The notes under the pieces were generated by a model. It searched no databases. It was not told where the DNA came from and saw only the letters and a list, made by a program, of their open reading frames with translations. The translations under genes and the position numbers were made by a program. Positions 34,370 through 43,965 of a stretch of 64,000 bases of DNA are shown one piece after another. Position 1 is the first letter of the stretch. Every line of letters begins with the position of its first letter. Source of the DNA: Metabacillus arenae (GTDB taxonomy: Bacteria > Bacillota > Bacilli > Bacillales > Bacillaceae); NCBI RefSeq assembly GCF_014773385.1, contig NZ_JACXAI010000003.1, positions 124,001-188,000 of the forward strand, read 5' to 3'.

Positions 34370-34496
34370 GGGATGTTGTCAAATGCCCATTTAAACAAAA
34401 AGCAGATGAATTTCTACTAAATGTAGTGTTCATCTGCTTTTTTATTCACTATATTCTGTGTCTAGCCACGAAGCTATTTAGTTTGTCAACAGCCCC
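34370..34496. repeat. MITE-like 127-bp element with inverted ends
   Basis: GGGATGTTGTCAAA (34370-34383) and TTTGTCAACAGCCC (34482-34495) are inverted copies with two mismatches. Between them lies a strong 14-bp hairpin. GGGCTGTTGACAAA-type ends are found on IS1182/IS4-like elements of Bacillaceae, so this may be a non-autonomous derivative or a solo-end scar. Confidence 0.45.
34397..34443. terminator. Strong hairpin inside the MITE-like element
   Basis: AAAAAGCAGATGAA and TTCATCTGCTTTTT pair perfectly with a smaller CTAC/GTAG helix in the loop; T tracts on both strands make it bidirectional. Confidence 0.8.
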
Positions 34497-34662
34497 GTAA
34501 GGAAGACCCTTTTTTCTACTGCTTCAATTATTCACTAGTTAGTTTCATTACAGTTCGTAAACTTTAATACATGAAATGACTAATATCTGAATGAAATACA
34601 CTCGGGCGAGTCTTTCTCACTCAACCGCTTTAAACTCTAGATGAGCTAGAACTGACTCTAAT

Positions 34663-36729
34663 TTAAACGCAATCACGATCTATTTCCGTCTCCCATGTCT
34701 TAGAAAATACTTGGTTTTCCCCTTCATAGGCAATCATAGTGTTGACAAGGTAGAATTTTTTATCATCACTCCACATTTCACTGAATGTTTCTAGTTTGAT
34801 TTGCCAATGGTCTCTGCTCATTGTTAGTTCCCAGTCACATTTAACATGGGCGGATAATGGATCATTTTCTTTAATCGTCCATGTGTTTTTATTTTTACTT
34901 CCATATTGAATACCGTTCATAGGCAATCGGCGTTCTCCTTCATCCGAAAAGTCAACCAGTTTCCACTCACCGCCTATTGTGTCATGAATCACTTCCCGCG
35001 TCCGATTTTCCTTGCGAATGACTTGTCGTTCCATGACAGGAGCTGTTTCTGGCGGAGCAAATCGTCCGCAATTTTTATCCTCTGGATGCGGCGTGCGGAC
35101 CGGAAGCTCAATACGGGTTTCTTCCCCTGTATACAACGTCAAATTAACGGGCTTTGGCGACGGCCATGCTGAAGGCCAATACGTGGGTGACACTGCTACT
35201 TCCAATCTATGTCCTTTCGGAATTTGCTGCCCGAGTGCATCCAGTTTTACTTGAATTTGATATTTTTTCCCTGGCTCTAGTTTTTCTGGGTGCTCATGGG
35301 AATCACGATGCGTTAAATTCAACATCCCCCAACTAATCAAAGTCGATTCCCCCGTTGGTGCCTTGTCCATTAACCTAACCGCGATGAGAGCATCCTCCTC
35401 GTCGACTGATAATTCAGCGTGAAACACTGGATGACCAAGAAGGTCCACGGTTTCCATTAATGGCTCAGATGTGAACGTAACAGCCTTGCCATTTTCGAAT
35501 CGTTGATCTGCGGGTAAATCTCCTGGTTGTCCGAATGGGCAGAAAACCCCTGAATAAAAACCATGTTCCTGTACACTCGGAACCAATACCTGTTCCCCTG
35601 CTGTTTGCAGAGTTTGGTTCAAGAGTCGTCCATCTGAAAGCCACCATGCTTGTCCTTTTACTTGTGGAGATGGCCACGAAGGATCAGCCACCCATTTCCC
35701 TGGTCGCTCCTCGTAGATTACAGCCGGAAGCTCACTATTCTGAATCCAGGAAGTTAACTTTGGCTCCTCTAGGATGCCAGTGTCGATGCCTTTCAGCCAT
35801 TGATCATACCAGCGCAAAGCTTCCTGTAAAAATCCAATCGCCGGTTCTGGAGTTGCCACTTCTGGATACTCATGAGCCCATGGACCAATCAGACCTTTGC
35901 TTTCTTTCGGAAGGTTTTCTAAAAGGCGGAAGATCGCATCGGTATACCCGTCTTGCCAACCGCCGACCGCAAATACTGGGATTTGAATATCTGAGTAGTT
36001 CTCGCAAACTGAACCATGTTTCCAGTACTCGTCACGGCGCTGGTGGCGGAGCCATTCCTCTACGAACGGTGGCGTATTCTCTAAGCGATCCCGCCAGTTC
36101 TCCTTCCATCTTGCCCCGACAACTTCTGGATCCTGCGGCCTTGCATTGTAGGCAAACATCGTCGATGCCCACCAAAGCATATCTGAGGCAAGTACATTGC
36201 CACCTCGATAATGGACATCATCTGCATAGCGGTCATCGGTTGAACAAAGCGTAATAATCGTTTTCAGTGCAGAGTGCTTACGCGCTGCGACCTGTAACCC
36301 ATTAAAGCCGCCCCATGACTTGCCAATCATGCCAATTGAACCCGTACACCACGGCTGCTCAGCAATCCAAGTCAACACATCTAGCGCATCGTCTTGCTCT
36401 TGTTTTAAATATTCATCCAATAAAATCCCATCCGAATCCCCTGAGCCTCGAAGATCCACTCGGATGCTTGCATATCCATGACCCGCGAAATACGGATGAC
36501 GCACAGAATCACGGATAGCTGTAAAATCATTTTTTCGATACGGCAAATATTCTAAAATAGCCGGCACAGGATTCTTTTCCGCATCTACCGGCAGCCATAT
36601 GCATGCAGACAGCTTCGACCCATCTGACATGGGAATCCAGATATTTTCAATTTTCTCCACTTCTCGTGGAAAATCATTTTTGATGCTGCGTTTTTGAGAA
36701 TCCTTGATATTAAAAACCAATTTGGTCAT
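34663..36729 (-). CDS. CocE/NonD-family hydrolase (S15 peptidase-like)
   Basis: About 688 residues. N-terminal alpha/beta hydrolase of the X-Pro dipeptidyl-peptidase/cocaine-esterase family with nucleophile GKSWGGFNG (about residue 145), acid in GGWQDGYTD and histidine in GPWAHEYPE, followed by the C-terminal jelly-roll domain (PPF/X-Pro_dipeptidyl C, about 380-560) and a 120-residue tail. It cleaves ester or amide bonds of small compounds; the substrate is unknown. The start is ambiguous: ATG 36729 lies directly on GGAAAGG, while an in-frame TTG at 36720 has better spacing. It is the third gene of an operon behind a BCCT transporter and a TetR repressor, 18 bp after the latter, so its substrate is probably a quaternary-ammonium or choline-ester-like compound brought in by the transporter (inference). 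Confidence 0.88.
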   Translation of the reverse strand: MTKLVFNIKDSQKRSIKNDFPREVEKIENIWIPMSDGSKLSACIWLPVDAEKNPVPAILEYLPYRKNDFTAIRDSVRHPYFAGHGYASIRVDLRGSGDSDGILLDEYLKQEQDDALDVLTWIAEQPWCTGSIGMIGKSWGGFNGLQVAARKHSALKTIITLCSTDDRYADDVHYRGGNVLASDMLWWASTMFAYNARPQDPEVVGARWKENWRDRLENTPPFVEEWLRHQRRDEYWKHGSVCENYSDIQIPVFAVGGWQDGYTDAIFRLLENLPKESKGLIGPWAHEYPEVATPEPAIGFLQEALRWYDQWLKGIDTGILEEPKLTSWIQNSELPAVIYEERPGKWVADPSWPSPQVKGQAWWLSDGRLLNQTLQTAGEQVLVPSVQEHGFYSGVFCPFGQPGDLPADQRFENGKAVTFTSEPLMETVDLLGHPVFHAELSVDEEDALIAVRLMDKAPTGESTLISWGMLNLTHRDSHEHPEKLEPGKKYQIQVKLDALGQQIPKGHRLEVAVSPTYWPSAWPSPKPVNLTLYTGEETRIELPVRTPHPEDKNCGRFAPPETAPVMERQVIRKENRTREVIHDTIGGEWKLVDFSDEGERRLPMNGIQYGSKNKNTWTIKENDPLSAHVKCDWELTMSRDHWQIKLETFSEMWSDDKKFYLVNTMIAYEGENQVFSKTWETEIDRDCV

Positions 36730-36746
36730 CCTTTCCAATCATAAAT

Positions 36747-37439
36747 CTAGTACCTATCAAATTTAATTTCCTTGCGCCGGCTCGGCTCCACTACATTCAT
36801 GACACATTCTGTAACTAAATGGAGCGTCCGTTTGATCGCCTCATCCTTTGTATAGCTGCGTCTGTGGTTCATGTACGTATTCATCATGCCTTTCCAAATC
36901 ATGAGCGTCATATCTGCGAGTATATCGACATTTTCTTGTTTGATAAACCCTCCCTCTACAGCACTTTGAATGTAAAGAGCACTTCGCTTGGAAAAGTCAT
37001 GTTCCATGAGGATTGATTGAATTTGCTCTGGAAAGCCAATCAAATCATTTTCATGAATCGCATAATAGTCATCAAACAATTGCTGCGTGGAGGTTCCAAG
37101 GTTGTCCATGAAAATGACCGAATAAATATCAGGTTGTTCAAAGGAATGTTTACAAAAACATTCCCATGAATACAGCCATTTTTCTACGGTATTTTCCCCT
37201 AAGGCCATGTAGTCGGGAAGTTCACTTATATACTCTGACGTAAACCGCATGGATGCGAAAAATTTCAAGTGAGAAAGATCCTTAAAATAATTGTACGCAG
37301 TAGAAGCAGTGTAGCCAGCACGGTCGGCAACTTTGCGAATCGTCATATGTGCTAGTCCCTCTTCTTCAATCACTTCTGAAGCTGCATCAAGAAAATATCG
37401 CAACATGCGCGCACGTTGAAGTTCTTTTCTCTCATTCAT
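36747..37439 (-). CDS. TetR-family transcriptional repressor
   Basis: 230 residues. N-terminal TetR helix-turn-helix (about 10-58: MLRYFLDAASEVIEEEGLAH, MTIRKVADRAGYTASTAYNYF) and an all-helical ligand domain. AAAGGAGGTCGAAAA precedes the ATG. It lies between the BCCT transporter (19 bp) and the hydrolase (17 bp), so it is cotranscribed with both. Two palindromic boxes in front of the transporter gene are its likely operator, giving autoregulation relieved by the transported substrate or its product. Confidence 0.9.
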   Translation of the reverse strand: MNERKELQRARMLRYFLDAASEVIEEEGLAHMTIRKVADRAGYTASTAYNYFKDLSHLKFFASMRFTSEYISELPDYMALGENTVEKWLYSWECFCKHSFEQPDIYSVIFMDNLGTSTQQLFDDYYAIHENDLIGFPEQIQSILMEHDFSKRSALYIQSAVEGGFIKQENVDILADMTLMIWKGMMNTYMNHRRSYTKDEAIKRTLHLVTECVMNVVEPSRRKEIKFDRY

Positions 37440-37457
37440 TTTTCGACCTCCTTTCCC

Positions 37458-38984
37458 TTATTCATTTTTCACATATACATGCTTTTCTTCATTTTTCTTC
37501 AACCATTTAATCAGTGAAATCGCCATTAAAATGTACACAATCAAAACGGGAACACTGACGAGGACGGAAGACGTCTGGACCACATTTAGTCCTCCAGACA
37601 TTGTTAAACTAATGGCAAGCGCTGATAAAACAACTCCCCACAATAATCGATGCCAACGGGCTGGCTGAGCATTCTGACCCAACTCTTGAGTTGCCACACT
37701 TGCGATCACGTAACTTGCTGAGTCAAGAGATGTTGATAAAAAGATGAATCCGAGAACCACAAAGAAAATGGATACAAGAACAGGCATAGGCAATGAATTC
37801 AGCACGGCTACGATTACCGAAGGATCACCTGCTTCGGCTTGAATGGTTGTTAATGATAATTTTCCACTCAATTCAAGGTCCATCGTATACCCGCCAAAGA
37901 CACCGAAATAGAGCCAACTCCCAATGGAACCCCAAAGGAGTACATGAAAGACGAGTTCTCTAATCGTACGACCTTTGGAAATTCTAGCGACGAAGATGCC
38001 GACAAATGGAGCCGTTGCCGCAAACCAAGCCCAGTAGAACACAGTCCATGCTTGCGGGAATCCACCTTGTTGAATCGGATCGGTGTATAAACTCATTTTC
38101 CAAAAGTTATCTAACATTAAACCTAAACTGTTTGTAAAATAAGATAGAATAAATAAAGTAGGTCCAACAATAATGACAAAAATCGCTAGTCCAAAAGCCA
38201 GGTAAACATTTAAGTCACTCAGCCTGCGAATCCCTTTGTATAAACCAAAATACGCACTAGAACTGAAAATAATCGTCCATATAATGATGATGACAATATT
38301 CAGCCCTAATGATGGCTTGATTCCAATTAAGTCTCCAATTACGGCAGAAATCATCGGAACCCCAAGTCCAAGTGATGTCCCAAGTCCTCCAATCATGCTC
38401 CAAATCACTAATATATCAATCGCTTTTCCAATAAAGCCATCTGCGTTTTTTCCAAGCACACCTCGGCAGGCAGAACTGATTTTCAAGGAAGGATTCTTAA
38501 GCACATAGAAACTATACGCCATAACCACTGCTGGCAAAGCATAAAGCGCCCACGCTGAAATTCCCCAATGAAATAATCCGTAAGTTACCGCATACTCTGC
38601 TGCTTCGTTCGATTTCGCTTCAATCCCAAACGGTGGCCCAGCGTAGTAATAAAGCGGCTCAACAATGGACCAGAACATAATACTGGTTCCCATACTTGTT
38701 GTAAACAACATGCCTCCCCAACTGAACTTGGAAAATTCCGGTTGATCATGTGCACCCCCAAGTTTTACCCGGCTATAGCGCCCCACCATCAACCAAATTA
38801 ATATAAGAAACAACCCAATCGTCAAAAACTCGAATGCCCAATCTAACTTGGATGTTATCGAGGTCAGCATTTCTTCCAAAACAGGACCCGCAGTCTCTTG
38901 ATAAATCACAAGCAACGCCGTCAACAGTGTGATTAAAACAATGGACGGCCAAAAAATGGATTTTTCTATCTTAGAATTATTCAT
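37458..38984 (-). CDS. BCCT-family transporter
   Basis: 508 residues, 12 predicted membrane spans, of the betaine/carnitine/choline transporter family. Signatures: FTTSMGTSIMFWSIVEPLYY in the third/fourth helix region, the family WAWFAATAPFVGIFVARISK segment followed by GRTIRE, and the discontinuous-helix GGLGTSLGLG. The classic tryptophan box of betaine carriers is partly changed (FAATAPFVG rather than WISWSPFVG), so the substrate may differ from glycine betaine. No long C-terminal osmosensing tail. First gene of the operon with tetR and the CocE-type hydrolase. GGGAGG lies 13 bases before the ATG, a rather long spacing. Confidence 0.9.
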   Translation of the reverse strand: MNNSKIEKSIFWPSIVLITLLTALLVIYQETAGPVLEEMLTSITSKLDWAFEFLTIGLFLILIWLMVGRYSRVKLGGAHDQPEFSKFSWGGMLFTTSMGTSIMFWSIVEPLYYYAGPPFGIEAKSNEAAEYAVTYGLFHWGISAWALYALPAVVMAYSFYVLKNPSLKISSACRGVLGKNADGFIGKAIDILVIWSMIGGLGTSLGLGVPMISAVIGDLIGIKPSLGLNIVIIIIWTIIFSSSAYFGLYKGIRRLSDLNVYLAFGLAIFVIIVGPTLFILSYFTNSLGLMLDNFWKMSLYTDPIQQGGFPQAWTVFYWAWFAATAPFVGIFVARISKGRTIRELVFHVLLWGSIGSWLYFGVFGGYTMDLELSGKLSLTTIQAEAGDPSVIVAVLNSLPMPVLVSIFFVVLGFIFLSTSLDSASYVIASVATQELGQNAQPARWHRLLWGVVLSALAISLTMSGGLNVVQTSSVLVSVPVLIVYILMAISLIKWLKKNEEKHVYVKNE

Positions 38985-39015
38985 ACAACTTCACATTCCT
39001 CCCAAAATCGATTTA

Positions 39016-39079
39016 TTTTACTATCGTCCTTTCATTATTATACTCATTCATGAACATGTTCACTGAAAGAACACGTTCA
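39016..39079 (-). promoter_or_regulatory. Promoter and double palindromic operator of the BCCT operon
   Basis: Perfect palindrome TGAACATGTTCA (39051-39062) and near-identical AGAACACGTTCA (39068-39079), 17 bp apart start to start. On the minus strand TATAAT (rc of ATTATA, about 39036-39041) lies just downstream, so the boxes cover the -35 region. Paired sites of this kind fit a TetR-type repressor; the operon encodes one. Confidence 0.7.
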
Positions 39080-39470
39080 TTTTATCACAGCAAAAAAGAA
39101 TGTCAAATTGGTGTGCACATCGGACCTATCTATCACTTATTTCTTTTCATGAACTTTAGACAAAATTATCCACTATTCTGACATAAAAAATGAAATAATC
39201 TGGTTTGTTCGAATTTTTCAAGTGTTCCAGGATACATTAATATTAAGTAAAAGGATGGTTTTGGTGATTTTAACCTTTATTCCATATTGAAGAGTTTTTG
39301 ATTTCGTACAAAAATCACTTTAATTTAATAAAAAAAAATATTTGTTAATAAAAAGGGGTTGGAAAAACGGCTGATTAATACGGAATCCATGCCGAATACA
39401 TGCAACGAAGTGATAAAAGAAACCTCCGAAAAATAACAACAAACATCATTACGCTATAAGGAGATAAAAC
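39080..39470. other. 390-bp intergenic region
   Basis: AT-rich divergent spacer; the promoter of the DUF3231 gene should be here but no clear box pair is visible. Confidence 0.35.
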
Positions 39471-40475
39471 ATGCAAGAACATCATATACAACTAACTACT
39501 CCGGAGATTACCGCACTATGGACTACTTACATCCAGAATAGTGCCACAATCTGTTTTTATAAACATTTTCTCCAGCATCTTCAAGATTTAGAAATAAAAC
39601 CGATTGTAGATGAAGCTTTGTTTTTGGGGCAATCTTATATTAAAAAAATTGAAACAATCTTTACAGAGGAAGGTATTCCTATTCCTAAAGGTTTCTCTGA
39701 CAAGGATGTAGATTTATCTGCTCCATTACTTTATACAGATTTGTTTGCTTTAAGTTTTGTTTATCATGTGGGTCAATTAACAGTTCCTTATTACGCAACC
39801 GTTCTTACAAAAGTAGCAAGGACCGACGTCGTCGATCTTTTTGATGAATGTCTGCAAACGAGGACTAGGTTATATAAGAAATCCCTAAATTTAATGCTAT
39901 CCAAAGGAATCTATGATAGACCTCCTAAGATTCCCTATCCTAATGAAGTAGAATTTATGAAAAAACAACAATCTCTTCTAAGTTTATGGTTTAGTGATAA
40001 AAAACCGTTGAATTCATCAGAGTTAGGTGAAATTTTTTATACGACTGAAAGAAATTATATAGGTTTACTTCTAATAATGGGTTTAATCCAGGTAGTGAAA
40101 GATAAGGAAATAAAGGAATACCTCATAAAAGGGAAAAAATTATCTGAAAAACAGATCGACATTTTTAATAAGATTCTAAAAGAAGAAGAGCAACTAGGTA
40201 ACATTCCCGTAAGTATAGAAGTTACAGCTTCAACCGTTTCTCCATTTTCCGATCGACTCATTCTGTTTCTTATAACTTCGACTACTGCGGCAGGAATTTA
40301 TCTGCTGTCATATTCTATGTCTACTGCAATGAGAAAAGATTTAGTTGCTCATTATTCTATACTTATACCAGAAATAATGAATTATGGCGGAGAAGGATTA
40401 GAGATGATGATTAATCGAGGATGGATGGAACAACTACCGCAACCTATAAACAGACACGATTTATATAAAACATAA
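39471..40475 (+). CDS. DUF3231 family protein
   Basis: 334 residues consisting of two tandem ferritin-like/helical DUF3231 repeats: residues about 5-160 (TTPEITALWTTYIQNSATIC ... FALSFVYHVGQ ... YKKSLNLMLSKGIYDRPP) and 170-330 (LNSSELGEIFYTTERNYIGL ... RLILFLITSTTAAG ... YSILIPEIMNYGGEGLEMMI). AAGGAGATAAAAC precedes the ATG. The family is common in Bacillaceae genomes, often near spore or stress genes, and has no known biochemical role. It stands alone with its own terminator. Confidence 0.88.
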   Translation: MQEHHIQLTTPEITALWTTYIQNSATICFYKHFLQHLQDLEIKPIVDEALFLGQSYIKKIETIFTEEGIPIPKGFSDKDVDLSAPLLYTDLFALSFVYHVGQLTVPYYATVLTKVARTDVVDLFDECLQTRTRLYKKSLNLMLSKGIYDRPPKIPYPNEVEFMKKQQSLLSLWFSDKKPLNSSELGEIFYTTERNYIGLLLIMGLIQVVKDKEIKEYLIKGKKLSEKQIDIFNKILKEEEQLGNIPVSIEVTASTVSPFSDRLILFLITSTTAAGIYLLSYSMSTAMRKDLVAHYSILIPEIMNYGGEGLEMMINRGWMEQLPQPINRHDLYKT

Positions 40476-40479
40476 GAAA

Positions 40480-40528
40480 GAGCCTTTTACTAATGAGAAC
40501 GGAGTCCTTTATGTAAAGGCTCATTTTG
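40480..40528 (+). terminator. Terminator after DUF3231 gene
   Basis: GAGCCTTTTAC pairs with GTAAAGGCTC (one bulged T) and is followed by ATTTTG. Confidence 0.75.
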
Positions 40529-40600
40529 TATTTGTCAATTCAAATTAAAAAGGAACCCCTTCAAGGCTCCCTCTTATCCCTTGTAAAACAAATTTGATTT

Positions 40601-40717
40601 TTACATATGTTCATTTTTATTTAGTGCTGTTTGTGCCAAATTATATATAGTTACATCATCCATTGGCGGATTGTGAAGTCCAGCTCTCACGTCACGATAA
40701 AATGAATAAACCTGCAT
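40601..40717 (-). pseudogene. Short open frame, possible gene fragment, 38 aa
   Basis: Starts ATG 40717, stop 40601, 17 bp after the SRPBCC stop on the same strand. The product ([20 protein letters not shown], then [16 protein letters not shown]) looks like a conserved N-terminal or internal protein piece, but there is no ribosome binding site. Not recognised. Confidence 0.35.
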
Positions 40718-40734
40718 GCTCGATTCATTTTATC

Positions 40735-41169
40735 CTAATCTTCTTTAGAATTTTCACAATATTTTTTGAAATTGTCTAGAATCGCTTGCCAGCCTGCTTC
40801 TTGCATCTCAATGGAATTGGTGGTTTCTGCTTCAAAAGCTTCAATTACCTTAGTTTCGTTTTCTTGACTAATAAAAGTGATCGTAGTTTTTCTTCCATCT
40901 TCCATAGTATAAGAAATAAACTCATTTACTCTCACTTCATCATAAACTCCATTAAAATCAAATCCAAAGCTACCATCCTTAGCTTCCATTCTTGTAAGAA
41001 ATCTCCCGCCAACCCTTAAATCATTTTCGGCATGTGGCGCATGCCAGTCATCAGAAGCACTACACCATTTTGTTATATGCTGTGGCTCAGTCCAATATTC
41101 CCACACTTTTTCAACTGGTGCATGAATTGTGGTTTCCACCGTTATTGTCACTTTATTACCTGTCTCCAT
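40735..41169 (-). CDS. SRPBCC / AHSA1-family protein
   Basis: 144 residues with the AHSA1-type START fold: TVETTIHAPVEKVWEYWTEP, HITKWCSASDDWHAP, GGRFLTRMEAKDG, and C-terminal helix MQEAGWQAILDNFKKY. The WCSASDDWH segment marks the YdhT/'SRPBCC domain-containing' subgroup. No catalytic residues; a hydrophobic-ligand binder. The start site lacks a strong Shine-Dalgarno (GGCGGTAATTAAA only). It is divergent from nothing and may be cotranscribed with the short frame after it. Confidence 0.85.
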   Translation of the reverse strand: METGNKVTITVETTIHAPVEKVWEYWTEPQHITKWCSASDDWHAPHAENDLRVGGRFLTRMEAKDGSFGFDFNGVYDEVRVNEFISYTMEDGRKTTITFISQENETKVIEAFEAETTNSIEMQEAGWQAILDNFKKYCENSKED

Positions 41170-41391
41170 TTTAATTACCGCCGCCTCACTATAATAAATT
41201 TAGATTCATAGTTGTATTCGGCGTCCAAATAAGTAATTCCTGCCAGTTCATTATGCTGACGTAGTTTTTTTATCATTAGGGTAAACAAGAGAGTTATTTT
41301 TGGTTACTCGCCAGAACACTTTTTGGTGTCCCTTTAAACAAATATTAGTTGTTGCACCAGTCTTCAAATGAGGACAATTTTGAGTATATAC

Positions 41392-42876
41392 TCAAAATAC
41401 AAATAAGTCCTTATTTCTTTTATACAACTCTTTAAATAATTCGTAATAATGACTATACATTTTTACATTATCTTGTAAAGGCTCTATTACCATTTCATTA
41501 TATGAAATAAGTTTTCTGCAAGCCTCATCAATCGAATGGTATACCCCGACGCCTACCCCGGCAATAATTGCAGCACCTACACAAGCTTCTTCCCCTGTTT
41601 TAGAAGTATACACGGGCTTATTGAAAATATCTGCTTGAATTTGCAGCCATAATTTACTTTTTCCTCCTCCGCCTGATGCAATGACTCTATTAGTCTGAAT
41701 TCCTAATCCTTCAATAAGATCTAAGGAATCTCTTAGAGAATAAGTCACTCCTTCTATAACTGCCCTCACAAAATGATCATCACGATGTTTTAGAGTCAAC
41801 CCGAAGAAAATGCCTTTTGCGTTTGGATCTAAATGTGGGGTTCTTTCCCCAGTTAAATAAGGTAAAAAAATAAGTCCTTCACTTCCAGGTGCAATTTTTT
41901 CTGCCATTTTTGTTAATGCTCGAAAGTCATTCTCTCTCAAAATGTTTGATTTTAACCAATTCAGGGACAGACCGCTATTTAAACTCGAACCTTGGATATT
42001 CCAAGTGTTAGGTTTGATGTGGCAAAATGTATTGGTTCTTAATTGCGAATCATACGCCGGTTTATCAACCATTACCGCAATTTGTCCACCTGTTCCAATA
42101 TTTGATGAAACAATGCCGGGAAAAATAATACCATTTCCTACAGCCTGCATGAATTGATCACCGCCGCCAAATACAACAGGAGTCCCTTTCTTTAATCCAG
42201 TCTCCTTAGCAGCACATGTTGTTATTTCGCCTGCTATTTCACATGGCTCATAACAAGGTGGGAACAATTCTTCTTTAATTCCTAATTTTTTGATTAAAAA
42301 AGTGGCCCATTTTCGTTCAGCAACGTCAAATGCAAGAGTACTAGATGCATCAGTTGCTTCCGTTGCAAGCTCTCCCGTTAATCTATAGCGTATGTAATCT
42401 TTCGGAAGGAGAATTTTATTGGTTTTCTCATAACTTTCTGGCTCGTTTTCCTTTATCCATAATAAGGATGAAATGGCAAAACCCGTTGAAACTGAATTAA
42501 GCATTTTGTCGATTGCATTTTCTTCATAAATAAGTTGATTTATCTTTTCAATTTGGGATTTTGAACGTTGATCAGACCAAATTATAGCTGGGCGAATGAC
42601 TTCCCCTTTATAATCAACCATTACAAGGCCATGCATTTGACCCGATAACCCGATTCCCCCTATCAAAGATGGATCAACATTTTCTTCTTCCAATAATGTT
42701 CTCAATACATTTACAGCTGCATTCCACCATACGTTAGGAGATTGCTCCGCATAACCTATTGTGGGCACTTGAATCAAATAACTTTCTTGTGCTTGTGCAA
42801 TTACATCCCCTTCTACATCCATTAATATTGCTTTTATACTTGAAGTCCCTAAATCAATACCAATGAGATATTGCAT
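41392..42876 (-). CDS. xylB: Xylulokinase (FGGY family)
   Basis: 494 residues, standard for XylB. Phosphorylates D-xylulose to xylulose 5-phosphate. ATP site YLIGIDLGTSSIKAILMD, substrate motif GIGLSGQMHGLV, second ATP site VSSNIGTGGQIAV, GERTPHLDPNAKG, and VIASGGGGKSKLWLQIQADI are all characteristic of xylulokinase within FGGY kinases. AAAGGAGCGAAAGCAAAT precedes the ATG. No xylA, xylR or pentose transporter is adjacent, so the physiological substrate could be xylulose from another route or a related ketose. No cre site was noticed upstream. Confidence 0.9.
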   Translation of the reverse strand: MQYLIGIDLGTSSIKAILMDVEGDVIAQAQESYLIQVPTIGYAEQSPNVWWNAAVNVLRTLLEEENVDPSLIGGIGLSGQMHGLVMVDYKGEVIRPAIIWSDQRSKSQIEKINQLIYEENAIDKMLNSVSTGFAISSLLWIKENEPESYEKTNKILLPKDYIRYRLTGELATEATDASSTLAFDVAERKWATFLIKKLGIKEELFPPCYEPCEIAGEITTCAAKETGLKKGTPVVFGGGDQFMQAVGNGIIFPGIVSSNIGTGGQIAVMVDKPAYDSQLRTNTFCHIKPNTWNIQGSSLNSGLSLNWLKSNILRENDFRALTKMAEKIAPGSEGLIFLPYLTGERTPHLDPNAKGIFFGLTLKHRDDHFVRAVIEGVTYSLRDSLDLIEGLGIQTNRVIASGGGGKSKLWLQIQADIFNKPVYTSKTGEEACVGAAIIAGVGVGVYHSIDEACRKLISYNEMVIEPLQDNVKMYSHYYELFKELYKRNKDLFVF

Positions 42877-43083
42877 ATTTGCTTTCGCTCCTTTAGATTG
42901 TTATCTCTATTATGAAGTTTACATGATACGGAGCTTTTTTACCTCATCATCGTCACATGTGTATGACAATTATCCGATTTAGCTAGTAACTTTATTCAGA
43001 AGTTCTTAAAAGATAAAAACTGGGTGGCCCCCTTTAATTAATCGTGTAAACCTCATATTGTGGAAGTTCGATTTAACTTGATA

Positions 43084-43965
43084 TTAATAGTAAGTATTTA
43101 GAAATTCTTTAATTTCATTGTTAATTTCTACTAAATTTTCTTCGGAAGGAAAATGTCCCATAGTAATTGTTTTGAATGCTGTTAAATTTGATATGACTTT
43201 TCTTGCTGCAACGTTTAACCGATTGGCTGGAAAAAAGATATCTTTTTCTCCTGCGATAATCAAAGTTGGGGAGTTGTACCGCATTAATTCCTCCTTCTCC
43301 GTTAATTTAGGCATTTCTTGTTCAAGTTTAAGATATTTAAAGATATCTCCAATAACGAGTTTATCAATTTCTTTCATACTATTAGCTGACATAATGCTTG
43401 TCATTTTAGTGAGATATTTTTCAGATGAAGATGAAAAAGTATTGAACAGGATCAAAGGGAGTAAGATATTCTTAATCATTTCTAATTTAGAACCTAACTG
43501 TATTCCTGCAGGAGAGACTAATATGGAACAATCAATCTTATTTGGCATAAATACCGCAAGCCTTAAAATGATTCCAGCACCATAGGAAGGGCCAATAAAT
43601 GCACATCTTTCCAGATTAAAATAATTCATTAGTTCTGTTATCCATAAAGCAAAGCTATTATCCTTCGCTGATAACCGATTTTGATCACTATATCCCGGGT
43701 GACCGATTGTATCTGGTGCATAAATTCTATACTCTTCTATCAGAGGTGAGAACCAGGATAATGTCATTGGATTAATGCAATTGCCACCTTGAAGTAAAAA
43801 CAAAGGTTTACCTTTACTTGGACCTGCTACAAGTACATGAGTTTTTCCAAAACTTGTCCTGACATAAAGTCTTTCGAAATCGCAAGTGAAAGTCTTAATA
43901 TAATTTTCATAGTGTTCTGCAATTTTTCTTTTTCCTTCTTCACTTTTATAAATGGATGTTTTCAC
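43084..43965 (-). CDS. Alpha/beta hydrolase
   Basis: 293 residues. Oxyanion-loop FLLQGGNCINP, nucleophile elbow FIGPSYGAGI (Ser), acid in IIAGEKDIFFP and histidine in ITMGHFPSEEN give a complete triad. The lid region (about 165-220) is helical. GTG start after AAAGAGGTG. It resembles YcdJ/YvaM-type Bacillus carboxyl-ester hydrolases; the substrate is unknown. Lies 207 bp upstream of xylB on the same strand, but the gap and separate ribosome sites do not make an operon certain. Confidence 0.85.
   Translation of the reverse strand: MKTSIYKSEEGKRKIAEHYENYIKTFTCDFERLYVRTSFGKTHVLVAGPSKGKPLFLLQGGNCINPMTLSWFSPLIEEYRIYAPDTIGHPGYSDQNRLSAKDNSFALWITELMNYFNLERCAFIGPSYGAGIILRLAVFMPNKIDCSILVSPAGIQLGSKLEMIKNILLPLILFNTFSSSSEKYLTKMTSIMSANSMKEIDKLVIGDIFKYLKLEQEMPKLTEKEELMRYNSPTLIIAGEKDIFFPANRLNVAARKVISNLTAFKTITMGHFPSEENLVEINNEIKEFLNTYY

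Noticed and set aside
35535-36254. 239-codon plus-strand frame inside the CocE-type hydrolase gene
   Set aside because: Shadow frame; the opposite strand carries the complete catalytic triad and family order.
41175-41276. 33-codon frame upstream of the SRPBCC gene at 40.7 kb
   Set aside because: No ribosome binding site; overlaps the probable promoter of that gene. Also checked for an ArsR remnant and none was found.
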